64,000 nucleotides of DNA from Helianthus annuus (Eukaryota; Streptophyta; Magnoliopsida; Asterales; Asteraceae). The notes below the pieces were generated by a model. That model saw nothing but the letters and a program-made list of their open reading frames with translations. It had not been told where the DNA came from and ran no database searches. The position numbers and the translations under genes are program-made. How positions within the stretch are numbered: position 1 is the stretch's first letter; every line of letters begins with the position of its first letter. Where the stretch lies: NCBI RefSeq assembly GCF_002127325.2, contig NC_035435.2:13089893-13153892 (forward strand), read 5' to 3'. This document shows, piece by piece, positions 46,740 to 58,249 of the stretch.

Positions 46740-46840
46740 AAAGGAAGACAAAAACATACTTTTTCCAACATTAGTACTAAAAAAGGGTTAGTTTTATGCC
46801 ACATTTGATATAATTTATATGTTGCATTTTGCGCATATCA

Positions 46841-47913
46841 ACTATATAATAAAAGAAACCATTTTAAGGACACTTGTCATCGTATTAGCCAATCTCTTAT
46901 AGATAATTATAATTTTAGTTTAATCTCTTCTAATTAATTATAGATAGCCCTCCTACTAAATATTATTTATTTTAATGTCTTATATTATAGATAATCCTCC
47001 TACTAAATATTATTAGTTTAATATCTTATGGATAATTATTATTTAATTTGGTCTCCTTCTCATTTATAATATTATTTATTTGAATTAATTTTATTTGAAC
47101 ATTTTGTTTAGTTTGGTATCAAATAGATTTTACGAAACTTAAAATAAAATTAACTAATAGTATTTATCATTTATACATTTACGGAGTTTTAAATAATGGT
47201 TAAATTTATTGAGACTTCGTTAACAAATTTTACAACAACAGAATAATATATTTTTATCACGAAAACCAAACTTTGTATTAATATATTAATTTGCAACAAC
47301 AGAATAATCTATTTTTATCACGAAAACCAAACTTTGTATTAATATATTAAATATTTTTATTTTCACTATACAAAATTATATTTACTTGACCCATGTAATA
47401 CATGAGGTTTTTTAAGATATAACTTTTTATTATTTGATATAAAAATTTAGATTTATTCAATTCGTACAATACACGGGTTTTTTTAAGGATATATATTTTT
47501 TATTATTTAGTACAGAAAATTACATTTATTCAAACCGTGTAATGCATATATTTTTAAAAATGTAATTTTTTTTATTATTTGTTATATAAAATAACATTTA
47601 TTCAACCCGTGTTAAACATGAGGTTTTTTAAAGATGTATTATTTTATTATTTGGTAAACAACATTACATTTATTCAACCCGTGTAATATACGTGGTTTTA
47701 AAGATATAACTTTTTTGTTTGGTATATAAAATTACATTTATTCAACCCGTACAATATGGTTCTTATAGATATAACTTTTCATTATTTAATATATAAAATT
47801 ATATTTATTCAACCAGTACAATAAATAAGGTTTTTAAAGATATATTATTTTTATTATTTAGTATATATAATTTATTTATTCAACCCCGTGTAATACACGG
47901 GGTTATAACCTAG
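46841..47913 (+). mobile_element. Non-autonomous Helitron with amplified 3' hairpin
   Basis: The 3' end has a perfect hairpin (AACCCCGTGTA/TACACGGGGTT) followed by ATAACCTAG and a host T, the standard Helitron terminus. The 5' side CTATATAATAAAAGAAACC is common at plant Helitron starts, but F abuts it, so the exact 5' base is uncertain. No Rep/helicase ORF is present. A direct duplication of about 60 bp lies at 47230-47350, and about eight degenerate copies of the terminal unit lie at 47380-47913. Confidence 0.7.
47380..47913 (+). repeat. Tandem degenerate copies of the Helitron terminal unit
   Basis: About eight units of 65-75 bp of the form (A/T)ATTTATTCAACCCGTGTAAT, ACACGGGTTTTTAAAGATAT, then TTTTTATTATTTGGTATA. 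Only the last copy, at the true 3' end, keeps a perfect hairpin. Confidence 0.7.
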
Positions 47914-48669
47914 TGTATAATATACAAAGATAAAAGACAAGTATGACGAGTTTTTGTTTGAGGAGCCTCTTTTTGAATGTTCTTGCTATAATCCTTAAAA
48001 GTCGGTTATTAGACACTTAGATCAATGTTTTCGGAAAAAGAGTTTTATCACGTGGAAACTTTGCTTATTAATCAAATTATGATATGATGCGTAAAATAGA
48101 TGTTAATTGTTTAGAAAACATCCACTCACTTAACAGCAGGATAAAACCGTGTGATGGTGGGTGTTCACTTGTGTTTTTTTTTTCTTCTAAAACAAATAAA
48201 CAAACCCTCACATGATAAAACTCTTTTTGCAAAAACTTAGTGGATGCCAAGGTGTCACATTTTCATGGGTAAAATTTGTAGATATATGTGATGCATAGAC
48301 AAAGTCTAGGATTTAAATTACTTTTTATCAATGTTTCTCGGATTTTTTTTTCGAATATCACACATGTATATTCATGTAAAAAACGTAAATTTTGTAAAAG
48401 TAAGTATTTTGTACTAATAATTAGTAATTAAGATGGTAATGATAAACATATAACACGTATTTAAGTTTTAAATACATATTTATAAAATTTTTAAAGGTTT
48501 AAAAAAATGATGACGTGAATGCTTTTATATAATATTAACTTTACAATATTTCATTTTATTTCTATCATAACTATAGTAATATTTTGTATAGAAAGTCATG
48601 ACTAGGGGAACAAATTGTTTACAAACACTTGATATAATAAATCAAATATAATAAAATTACTTTTGTTTA
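47914..48669. other. No recognisable feature
   Basis: AT-rich sequence (about 750 bp) between the Helitron end and the gene candidate. I see no ORF, repeat or RNA gene in it. Confidence 0.5.
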
Positions 48670-49131
48670 TTATATATCGCATTTTACATGTTTCATTTCG
48701 TTATCAGTACTAGTTACGTACTGAGCCGTACAAGTAAAATAGACATTTTTGTAAACACAGGGAACTTTTAGAATTCCTGCGAGCTGTAGGCGCCACTCGT
48801 AATTCGCCTTTATCTTCACCTCAACAAGTCGTTCGTCAAGCATTTTCTGGAAACCCCTTAATTGGTCTTTTTGTAAGCCAGTTTGTTTTGCTTCAAATCT
48901 TACTACAACTGGCTGCTCCCTTTCGAACAACGAAAATGTGGCGTTGGTGGTTGAAACGACGCTTAAAGGGGGATAACCTCTAGCAAATGTGCTAATATTA
49001 TATGATACCGAGTCTAAGTATGCAGTGTGCATACCTTTTTCCCCAAAACTAATTCCATGGCTAAAATTTTCCATGAGTGTTGCTACATTGTTATCCGTAC
49101 TTATTTTGGCATACATATGTAGGTTGACATT

Positions 49132-49220
<89 letters not shown>

Positions 49221-49523
49221 TACTAGAGGTTAAAATGAGCGATCCTAAATATAGATACAACCATGCAAAAAATGCAACCAATGCATGTGTAAATTTGATA
49301 ACAAAGCGTGTTAGGTTTGGCTCGGTGGAATTTATCTCTACTTGCGCATGCCTCTGTAACAAACCAACCATAAGATGTTAGATTTGACATTTATTATACA
49401 AAACATTAAACATATAATTTGTAATTAAGTTAAGGAATAACTTACAATGTTGTTGCGGTGGTTCGTCAATACTCGAACCACCTCCACAAGATTTGCAAGA
49501 TTTTCAACGAAGACGCTCGCCAT
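48670..49523 (-). CDS. Possible two-exon membrane protein gene, LEA_2/NDR1-HIN1-like (uncertain)
   Basis: Exon 1 is 49446-49523 (26 codons, MASVFVENLANL...) with an in-frame stop just upstream of its ATG. It ends ATT|GTAAGT, a consensus donor. The acceptor TTGTTACAG|AGG puts exon 2 at 48670-49353 in the same frame. The joined product has a membrane segment (about FVIKFTHALVAFFAWLYLYL), then an Ile-Tyr run encoded by an (AT)42 microsatellite, then a beta-rich domain (NATFSLFE...VEVKIKANYEWRLQ) resembling the LEA_2 domain of NDR1/HIN1-like proteins, which sit in the plasma membrane and act in defence signalling. The family call is a similarity of layout only. The microsatellite may lie in an unrecognised second intron. 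It could also be a pseudogene. Confidence 0.4.
49135..49218. repeat. (AT)42 microsatellite
   Basis: 84 bp of pure AT dinucleotides. The length is a multiple of three, so the surrounding minus-strand frame stays open. Confidence 0.95.
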
Positions 49524-49576
49524 GTCCTACATTACAATATATATGAGATGCGAAATTGTTTCGTTATTCAATGTAA

Positions 49577-49610
49577 CGAGTAATAAGGACCCCGCGCTTT
49601 GCGGCGGGTT
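49577..49610 (-). mobile_element. Decayed Helitron 3' terminus (minus strand)
   Basis: On the minus strand a CCCGC...GCGGGG hairpin is followed by TCCTTATTACTCG, close to the usual TTACTAG ending with one change. The body would extend to the right of 49610; the 5' end was not found. Confidence 0.4.
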
Positions 49611-49679
49611 CGTAATCGTATACGTAATTTATGTAAACCACGTGGAGTATCCGAATGTAACATGTGTTTAGAAATTCTA

Positions 49680-50367
49680 GAAAATTAAGTTACCTATACT
49701 TCAATTTTAGTATGTAAAATGTGGGACCATATTAAACGAATAACAAACACTTGAAACTACATGTACGCGTAGATAAAGTTTGTTGGTCATTTTCCTTTAT
49801 TAAAAACTAAAAAAATATAATTTTAAAACATGTTACATTTAAAACTTTAAAATAACTATTTATGTTTTTATAAAATTAAGTAATAAATAATAACAAAATA
49901 CAAATACATAAATTACATGTAAGAAATATTTAGAATATAACCATCTTGTGAAACCAACAAATACCATCAAATAAGCTAAATAAATAGTTAATTAAATCAA
50001 TAATAACAAGCTAGCACCCATTCATTCCATCTTTGAACACATTAATATTCAAACTTTTCATGAGATGGTTGTTTATAAGAATATTTATTTTGAGCATAAC
50101 AGTATTTACATCTTTAACATATACTCATGTACACACAAACAAATATCCTTAATTATTTCCATGTTAAACATTTAAGCACGCTTAACCAGGTTATACGCTC
50201 AGCATAGCATATATGGTTGTTGTATATTCAAAGAAAACCCAGTTCAAAACATCAATATGAACACCAGTGTGAGCATCATATCTAAATTCCTTTTTCTAAG
50301 CACGTACAAAATCTCTTCAAATAAGAACAATCATTCAGTTAAACGAAAATCACAGAAATCGTGAATC
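49680..50367. other. No recognisable feature
   Basis: AT-rich, no substantial ORF. It may be the body of the Helitron ending at 49577. Confidence 0.4.
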
Positions 50368-50375
50368 ATCATACG

Positions 50376-50917
50376 TAGGGGTGTTAAAAAAAATCGGATC
50401 CGAAACCGAATCCGAAATATCCGAAAATCCGTATCCGAAATATCCGAAATTTCGGATATCCGAAAATCGGATAATCCGTATTTTCGGTTCGGATAATCTG
50501 ATTATCCGATATCTGAAAAATAATTATTTTTTTATAAATATATATAGTATATGAGCATTATATTTTGTTTGAAGTATTGTAAAAGTTAGTAAAAAAGTAG
50601 TAAATAATTGTATTCGTGTGAATTTATGATTGTTTTTAGTTTTAAATGTTGGAAATTTATAAAATCGAATATAAGTTTAGTTTTAATCTATACACGAAAC
50701 GGATTTTTTTATTTTTTTTTTATAAATTCGGATATCCGTTTGGATATCCGAATCCGTATCCGAAATTTCGGATATCCGAATCCAAAAATCGGATATCCGA
50801 AATTTCGGATACGTTTTTGGATATCCAAAATTTCGGATACGGATTCGGATATCAATATTCACTATCCGAAATTTTCGGATATCCGAAAACCGGATAATCC
50901 GATCTTGAACACCCCTA
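50376..50917. mobile_element. hAT-type MITE (542 bp)
   Basis: Terminal inverted repeats TAGGGGTGTT/AACACCCCTA, flanked by an 8-bp target duplication ATCATACG (50368-50375 and 50918-50925), which is diagnostic of the hAT superfamily. Both ends are packed with GGATATCCGAA-type palindromic repeats that pair across the element. It encodes no transposase. Confidence 0.85.
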
Positions 50918-50925
50918 ATCATACG

Positions 50926-51376
50926 TACTTTATCAACGGAAATCATAGTGTATTAATTAAGGTTCTTACTAACCTGAAAAAAATCTGGGTGCAAGAGAAA
51001 TAGATGAAGATCGATCTTCAAGGATAAGTTGGAAGACGAGACTAACGGCTGCCTGCCGTAAATATTCCGAGGTGTTCAGTTGATGAGGAGGAACGGAGCT
51101 TTATCGGAGAAGAATGGAAGTTGCCGGAGGTGAGTTTTGGGTGTTGCAGGTATTTTCAAGGAGGAAACAAAGGAGAGAGAGAGAGGTGTGCCTTGGGATT
51201 TGCTGAAGAATGAATGTATTGATTTCCTAGGTTGTCAGCTAAGAGCATTTATATACACTCATTATGTATTCATTGGAAAGTTTTAACTTAAAAGTATCTA
51301 AATTCTAATAAAAGACTCCAAATAATGCCACATGGCATTCTCTCATTTAATTTAATAATTATGTTATTAATATTAA
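50926..51376. other. No recognisable feature
   Basis: About 450 bp with a short GA-rich stretch at 51172-51187. No gene model could be supported. Confidence 0.4.
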
Positions 51377-51408
51377 CTAGCGGTAAGACCCGTGTGCAAA
51401 CACGGGTC
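51377..51408 (-). mobile_element. Helitron 3' terminus (minus strand)
   Basis: On the minus strand GACCCGTG-TTTGCA-CACGGGTC is followed by TTACCGCTAG and a host T, a canonical Helitron 3' end. The element extends to the right. A second, decayed copy of the hairpin side and its neighbour (ACGAGTCGTTTCTTAG) occurs near 51784. The 5' end was not identified. Confidence 0.65.
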
Positions 51409-52176
51409 GTTTCTTAGAAAACCATGCATAGCCCATATTGACAGAGAATAAAAAAATAATTAGCGCAGACTTATAAAATTGATATACACTAATGGTCAAT
51501 AGGTTTATTCAATAGCAATTCCATTATGTTAATAGCAAACTACTGTTGTTTATTAACTGTTAAAAACCTCTGTTGCTTTCCAACAGACATTCCTAAAAAA
51601 TGTTATCCATTATCTCCAATAGAACTTGCCTGATGGATAGATATTAAACAGATATGCATGTTAGTCAACCTATGTTAAAAAGGTCAGTCAACATAAATTA
51701 CAAAGGCTAGTAAACAGATGTTAAGAGAATAATATTATTAACAAAGAATTTAGTACTCTCATTAAAAATGAGAGCTGCAAACACGAGTCGTTTCTTAGAC
51801 AAACATGCATAAGACATATTAATAGAACATATAGATACGTGCACAGATATTGTACCAAAATGTGTTATCTATTATAGCTAAAAGACAACTATATACATAG
51901 AATATCGGTTAATATATCAATTACATACAATTTAACTGTTTACCCAAAAAGATAATATAAACTGTTTATAGACATACGTACTTCATAGAATTTGAATACA
52001 ACTTAAAGTTCAAGAAACGTTAACTACAAAAACACAATCACCTGCCTCAACAACTTTCAGCAAAACTAAATCAAGTAATGCAGCGGAATTAAAATGGAAA
52101 TAAACTTTGCAGAAAATCAAACAGGAAAATGCTTTCAACACACATTTTAAAATAGAACCGAATGATTGAATTTATT
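51409..52176. other. Presumed Helitron body / flank of the env-like ORF
   Basis: AT-rich, no ORF. I could not find the 3' LTR or polypurine tract expected downstream of the env-like ORF. Confidence 0.35.
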
Positions 52177-55100
52177 TCAAGATTCAAATATTTCTTCAAT
52201 AATCTGTTTAACCCCTACTTTCACAAGGTAATCATCTACTTCTTTATCTGCTGCTGTTATTTTATCCATCTCGTTTTTATTCCTTCTTTGGTAAAGGTTG
52301 GCAACAGGTGGAACAGTGGATCTCCTGAATTGTTGCTTTTGTGGCTCAGCTGAAACCACGGCTTCAGGATAATCAGGCTTTTGTGGAATATTAGGATTTT
52401 TCTTCCTTAGTTCTTCCAGCCTTTTGTAAGATGCAAACACTTTATCCTCTTTCCATCTTGACACTTGATTCTTTGACCCAAAAGTAGCTGTAATGAGCTC
52501 TTCTTTCATCCTTTTAAGCTGCAGAGTCCTTTCTGGTACATTTTTCTTAAACTTTTCCCAGATAGGAGGAGTCTGCTTCACCTTGTTTTTGATCATATCT
52601 TGAATTCTAGCTGCTTCACTTTCAAGCTCACTAATGGTCCATTCTTTGTACATGCAGCTTTCTCCTTTATACGTTTTGTAAGCGATGATGTTATCAAGAT
52701 AATCTTTTCTCAAGCTTTCATCTGCTCTTTCTTATAGTTCCTGACAAAGTTTTTTTGCAAACTGCTCCAGTGTTCTGACTTAAGTTAGCAGGTATTGATA
52801 GTATCTTTGTATTTCCTTATCAGATTTACCATGTGAATTCCTTTTAGAGATATCCTCTGCTTGTTGAGCTTTTAACCTCATATATTCTTCAATGTTGTTT
52901 GGACTAGAATATCCTTCAAGAGATGGAAAACTCCTTTTAGCAGGGTCATCTTCAGTGTAGAACGATTTAATCTCCTCTCTAACTGCTATAAGCTCTAAAG
53001 GGTACTGAGCACTTGCAGGAGTGATGGCAGTGTTTGGTTTTTCAACTTGACCTGAAGAAAGAGGAACAGGGTTTGGAATTGGTACAACTGGCAGTAATTG
53101 TATGGATGTTTGTGGTGGTGAAGTGTCATCATCTAGGACAACATTGGATACCGTTCTCCTTTTGGGTTCAGGAGAGGTTGGTGGTGTTTTGATGGATTGA
53201 GAGGTAGTGATTTGAGTGGAAGGTTGCTGACTAACAGTTGTTGGAACAACTGGTGTTTCAACCACTATTGTCATTACAACAGATGATGTGTCATCTGAAG
53301 TCTTCTGCTTTTTAGCAGGAGATGATGATGGTGATGAAGTTGTTTTTGGTGGTGAGGTGACTTTTGGTGGTGATGATGTTTTTGGTGTGACAGTGGTTAA
53401 AGTGGGAGTAGTATTTGTTGGAACAACTGGTGTTTCAACCACTCATGTCATTACAACAGATGATGTGTCATCTGAAGTCTTCTGCTTTTTAGCAGCAGAT
53501 GATGGTGGTGATGAAGTTGTTTTTGGTGGTGAGGTGATTTTTGGTAGTGATGATGTTTTTAGTAACGCAGTAGTTGAACTGCAAGCAGTAGTTGTGGTGT
53601 ATGTTGAAGTGGTGGCAGTTGTTTGACTAAAAGCTGTTGAAACCACTGAAGTACCAACAGTTGTTGATACAACAGGAGTTTTAACAACTGTTGGTTTGGG
53701 AGATTGATGTCTTGTAGGCTGCTTTCTTTTGACCTTAGGATTTTTTTCATCCTTTGGTTCTGAAATACCCTGCTCATTCATTTCCATAAAGACTCTCTTC
53801 TCCTATTCAAACCTTGCTTTGTCCTTTGCGTCCATATCCCTTTTTACACTTGCTTTGCATCAGCAATGGCATTTGTGGTTACATCAATCTTTTTGGAACC
53901 ATCTGGCAAAGGGATGTCTGCAAGCATACTTGAATTGTCTGATGCAATGTACAATCCATCTTCATATCCCTTCTTTGTCAACTGCTTCATTTTCTCCCTT
54001 TTTTTTTGCATCAGCTGGTGGTGGGTTGTCCACAAAGATGATAGACGGAGGAGCAGTGCCAGTGGTGTTTAGTAAATGGGCCTTGATTGCCATCATATCT
54101 GACTGGGTGTCTTTAAACCTTGCTTCCATGAGATTTCTGAACTTTTGAACTTGTATCTCATGTTGCCGATCAGCTAATTCTCTTTGCTGGTGTAGCAGAG
54201 GTTGAAACAAACTCCACAGCTCATTTGGAGTGCGAGCAGATGAAGGAGCAGCTACTGAAGTTGGAGCAGCAGTGGGTGGTACCTTTTGTGCTTTCAACAA
54301 CTGTTGCAGCATGTCTTTGATTTCTGCAACAGATGTATCAAGCTTGTCAACTCTATTCGTCAATTCTCGGTACATTAAACCATCATCCAACTTAATGGGA
54401 TCATCTGATTTCCCACTAACAGTGGTTGTATCAGTGGTTGCCTTCAAGGAAGTCTGATTTATGAAACAACTGGCCAGGTGTAGATCAGTGGATCCAACAC
54501 CTGTAGTTGCTGCTTCGCTTGAACTACTGACAGGAAGTACTTGTACATCCTGTAGTGTAACATCGTTTGCTGTTGTTGGTGAGTTAGCAATGATAGGGAG
54601 TTCAGACTCAGTCACTTGTGGTGGCATGCACTCAGTGATAGGTGGTTGAGAGGAACTGATTTCTGTCTGAGCTATATCAACTGCATCCAACAAAAGTTTT
54701 GTTTGTGCAGCAATTTGAGAGGTGAGTATGAGTGTGGAAAGAGAATTTGCCCCGGGAAGTGGGCTGTGAATGATAGTATCAAGTGATTCTAGAGCATCAT
54801 AATTTGGTGTCCCTGTTCTTACAACCTGTTCTTTTTGAGAAGAAGTAGGAGGAGTTTGAGGCTCGGGTTGAGATGTTTCTACCATCTACTGTGAGGAAGT
54901 AGCAGCAGTGGTTTCTAGTGACTTTTGTGTTGTCACTGGCAGTTGCTCTAAGATCTCATCTTCCAGAGTTTCCTTTCTTTTAGGTTTGGGAGGCTTTTGT
55001 ATTTTCTTTTGTCTTGGTTTTTTGGTGCATTTAGGTGTGCGTTTCACAGCAGTTGTTTTTCTGCTGTAATCACCTTCAGCAGTGGGCTCAGCAGCAGGTG

Positions 55101-55632
55101 CCTGAGGAGCAGTGGTAGCTGCTAAAATCTGCTCAGGAGCCTCTGCTTGTGTTTTGGACACTTTTGATAGCCTTGTAAATGTTGCAGGTGTAAGGCCAAT
55201 TATTTGAAAAGGTTCACCCTGCATGAGTACATGAGCATCATCCTTTCCAATTTTCTTTTGAAAATAAAAGCTTAGGAACCTTGGAAATAGTAAAAATGAT
55301 TTGCTAGTAACATTTTTGACCAAGTCATCAAAGATCTCCTGAGAATAGTTAAAGTTTTCACCATGCAAGATAGCATAACCCAGGTATTGGATCTTTAATG
55401 AAATTTCATTGAAAGTAGTGGTCTTAATAGAAACACACATTAAGAGGGTATAAAACAAAAACCTTGTGGCAGGGGGAAAACTGCCTTTTTGCAAAGTATC
55501 TTTTTTCATTTCCTCTGCATACCCTCTTTCTAAAAAATCTGTTTGATACTCTACTTTTGGGAAAGAAGTTTTACCTAGAAGATCATTGAGTTCAAACACT
55601 TCAGAGATTGTTTGTGGTGTGATTTTTGTCAC
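52177..55632 (-). pseudogene. Env-like/extra ORF of a SIRE-type copia retrotransposon (single frame, several stops, 5' end lost)
   Basis: Open segments ending at 54886, 53962, 53443, 52780 and 52177 all lie in one frame over 1152 codons, so the ORF has been broken by nonsense changes rather than frame loss. The N-terminal 150 residues (FLFYTLLMCVSIKTTTFNEI; YAILHGENFNYSQEIFDDLV) resemble a domain I recall next to copia polyproteins in Tanacetum annotations. The middle is a long Ser/Thr/Pro/Gln-rich region with repeats of SPPKTTSS type and a helical stretch, and the C-terminus (ISELESEAARIQDMIKNKVK) looks coiled-coil. Its start is missing because a C-like LTR cuts it at 55627. The copia assignment is moderate; function unknown. 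Confidence 0.55.
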
Positions 55633-55931
55633 ACCCCAACCGATGGCGGAAACATCGGGATGAGACGAACAAATTGCTCAAAAGCATCATAACACTAATT
55701 GCGAAAATATAGATTAAATCAAATTTCATAGATGACTAAATTCGTACATTGCTTCCAAATAAGACAAATTGCAACAAAATAATTCAAGACATTGCTTATT
55801 CCAAGATGGGTTTCTAGATTCATCCTAGCTTGTTTTCTTGATCACTTCGTCTATCAACCTGCAACATGTATTAAAATAAAATCAACAAAAAAAAATGCAG
55901 GCAAGTATACAAGTTTGATACATAGCATAGT
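55627..55931 (-). repeat. C-like LTR fragment inserted in the env-like ORF (minus strand)
   Basis: The plus strand starts TGTCACACCCCAACCGATGG, the reverse complement of the C LTR 3' end, and matches it more loosely to about 55930 (CAAGTATACAAGTTTGATA). It is therefore an older or different member of the C family. D interrupts it at 55932 and the rest lies beyond the window. Confidence 0.75.
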
Positions 55932-57073
55932 TGTAACGTCCATGATTTTTCCAAACCCGTATTATTTGGCGAGAAACAAAAGAGATGTGTAAGCCACGAG
56001 ATGAGGTTTAATATTCAACGCATCGGTTTTGATTTGTGCGGAACTTGAAGGGGGTGCTATGTAAATAACTTAAAAAAAAGCAAATCATTAAACTTTGGTA
56101 ATAAGCTACTATACGGAGAAACCTTAGGGACTAGAGTGCAAGTTATGCATTGCGTATTTCCTTAAAACCTCTTTCACGCCTAGCCTGCATATAATGACCC
56201 TTTTCTTAATTTCAAAACCCTAATGCCGCTAAATCTCCACTATCTCGACTTCATGTGCCCGATCAATCATGCAAACGATTCTTGGTTGCTTCATGATCTC
56301 CAACTAGCCTAAAAGATGTTCGGTTCCCATTTCGTTTTGATCTCAGATTAAAGCATCTCAACAAAACGAACCAGGGTTCGTGATCTTGGTCTCCAACTCG
56401 ATTCAGGTATCACCACTACTTGTTCTTGGTTCTGATCATTATTACTTGGTTTAAACATTTTATGGGTGACGAGGATGGATGGTGATGATGAAGGCGGTGT
56501 GGTGACAGATGTTGCTGGGGTGGTGACGAGAAGGTTAGGGTGTGCGATGGGGGTGGCTAGCGACAGTATGACGGTTACGACGATGGCGTTGCGATGGTGC
56601 GTACGGGTGACGGTGGAGTCGGATGGCGAAGGAGATGATCGAGGTGGTGTTTGGTGGTGACGGTGAAGCAGGTCAGCGATGGCGACGGTGATGGAGGTGG
56701 TTAACGAGATTCTTGGCGGTGGTGCCTTGCGACAACGATCAGGTGGTGTGCGATGTGATCGGTTTTTCGGGATCTCGACCAGCGCTAGATCAAGAGAGGG
56801 CTTGGGTTTAGAGTTGCATGATATTGATGGTTATCACGACTGAAACTCGAAGTCGGGTTACGTCAAAAAAACCGAACCATGATAAGATCACTATGCAGTT
56901 GACGTTATGGCAAGGCTTCCTTGTTGAGTTGTTTTACCTTCAGTGTTTAGGATGGGGGTTGGGTAAGAGATATGGAGAATCCATTTGTTGCATAAACTGT
57001 GGCTGTAGGGGGGTTTGTTTTTGAACCACAATTGGGTTAGAGTTTCATGTTGATGATGATGATGATGATGTTG

Positions 57074-57080
57074 TATAAAT
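57074..57080 (+). promoter_or_regulatory. TATA box of the D LTR
   Basis: TATAAAT in GTTGTATAAATGGCGGG, about 1.14 kb into the LTR. Confidence 0.5.
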
Positions 57081-58249
57081 GGCGGGATCTTAATACAGAT
57101 TGGAATTAAATAAAATACAGTTTAGTGCATACGAAACTGTGAGTGTTAAGATGGTTATGTAGAGTGTGGAGGTTTTGTATTCTTTGTCTGTGAGTGCATG
57201 AGTTCTAAAGTGGAATGACACGCATGCATGAAGAGTTGGGATTTCATGGCTGAAGTTGTCGTAGGGTAGGATAGTATGGATAGTATGAGCATGTGCATGA
57301 GAATTTCTTTTGAATTTGCATATGGTCTGTGATATTAATGATGGAAGGAGTTGAATTATTATAACGGTTTTGGTTTGGATTATTGTTTTAATAATAAGGA
57401 TAGCATGTTAATAGGGGTGTTCATAAAGGAAAAAAAACCCATAATGGTAACCAACGTGGTGGTGACATGCATGGGAACTCGGTGCGGGTTATTATGTGAC
57501 ACGGGTGATCCGAACGTGATGGTAACCGGGTTAAGGTTTCGTGTGGAGTTTGATACAGAGATGTCAACGGGTTAGGGTATATGTTAATTTTCGGAATGGA
57601 TTGTAACCACGGGTTATATTCGGTTACAAGTTTCGCTTGAGGACACACTTCGAGACGATTAGCTTTTAGATTGGAAGCCTTGCAACTGGTGAGTTCTTGA
57701 GCCCACTCTTTTAAATGTTTTTAAATCTTTCGGGCTAATGTTCATGCTAAACTCGTACGATTATTTTCATGAAGGAACTTGTGAAGTTCTTTTTACATAT
57801 TTTAAAAAAAAATCATTTTTACTCGTATGCTTTTTAAAGATGAATTGTGAGTAGGGTTATATGTTTTTATATACCAATTCGTGTGAAGGCAAATATTGAT
57901 CAAAATAATATATATACTCATATTTATATATATTTACATATATATAAGAATAAATTTATATAGATATATTGTTATATAAATACTCGAGTTTATGAGGGAA
58001 TATAAACATTTATGAGGTGTGTAGGTACGAAGGTACATGTATGATGGTTGAAATATATATATACACACGTATGTATTTAAGTGTAATTTCATGATGCCAT
58101 TTATTTAATGTCTTAAGGTTTAAGGGCTTATAGGCGTGCTGGATGAATTAAATTGTTGATAAACTTCTAAGATGTTTGTATAGTTACTTTGAATCTACAT
58201 ATTAACTATATATGAGGATTATTTGCTTGCTCAATTTATGTGCTAGCGT

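Larger units (their letters stand above)
1..46840 (-). mobile_element. F: tandem array of an Athila/Tat-like non-autonomous LTR retrotransposon (three LTRs, two internal regions)
   Basis: On the minus strand the order is LTR, primer site, gag-like ORFs, polypurine tract, LTR, and the whole block then repeats with a period of about 5.57 kb. LTR ends are TG...CA (TGATATGCGC at the 5' end, TTCACGCACA at the 3' end on the minus strand). The primer site matches the 3' end of tRNA-Asp, as is known for Athila. The internal regions are only about 3.9 kb and I see no protease, reverse transcriptase, RNase H or integrase motif, so the element is non-autonomous. The three-LTR layout is best explained by unequal recombination between LTRs. 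The left end lies outside the window. The right end is 46840, where ACTAT would be the expected target duplication. The third LTR carries the 34-kb insertion A, which is counted within this span. Confidence 0.85.
45459..46840 (-). repeat. F LTR3, right fragment (U3 side)
   Basis: Resumes F after A. TATA box at 46269-46280. Palindromes at 46298-46330 (pair), 46400-46411 (single) and 46461-46492 (pair). A 99-bp stretch at 46641-46739 is absent from LTR1 and LTR2. The outer boundary is 46840 (GCGCATATCA). Confidence 0.85.

Noticed and set aside
48989..49381. Plus-strand ORF of 130 aa over the AT microsatellite
   Set aside because: It is antisense to the better-supported spliced gene candidate and contains no domain.
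50608..51003. Overlapping ORFs with repeated RISDIRK/GYPNPY motifs on both strands
   Set aside because: They are translations of the GGATATCCGAA palindromes of the hAT MITE.
53288..54148. Plus-strand ORFs opposite the env-like region
   Set aside because: They are shadows of the minus-strand single-frame ORF, with low-complexity V/G/D composition.
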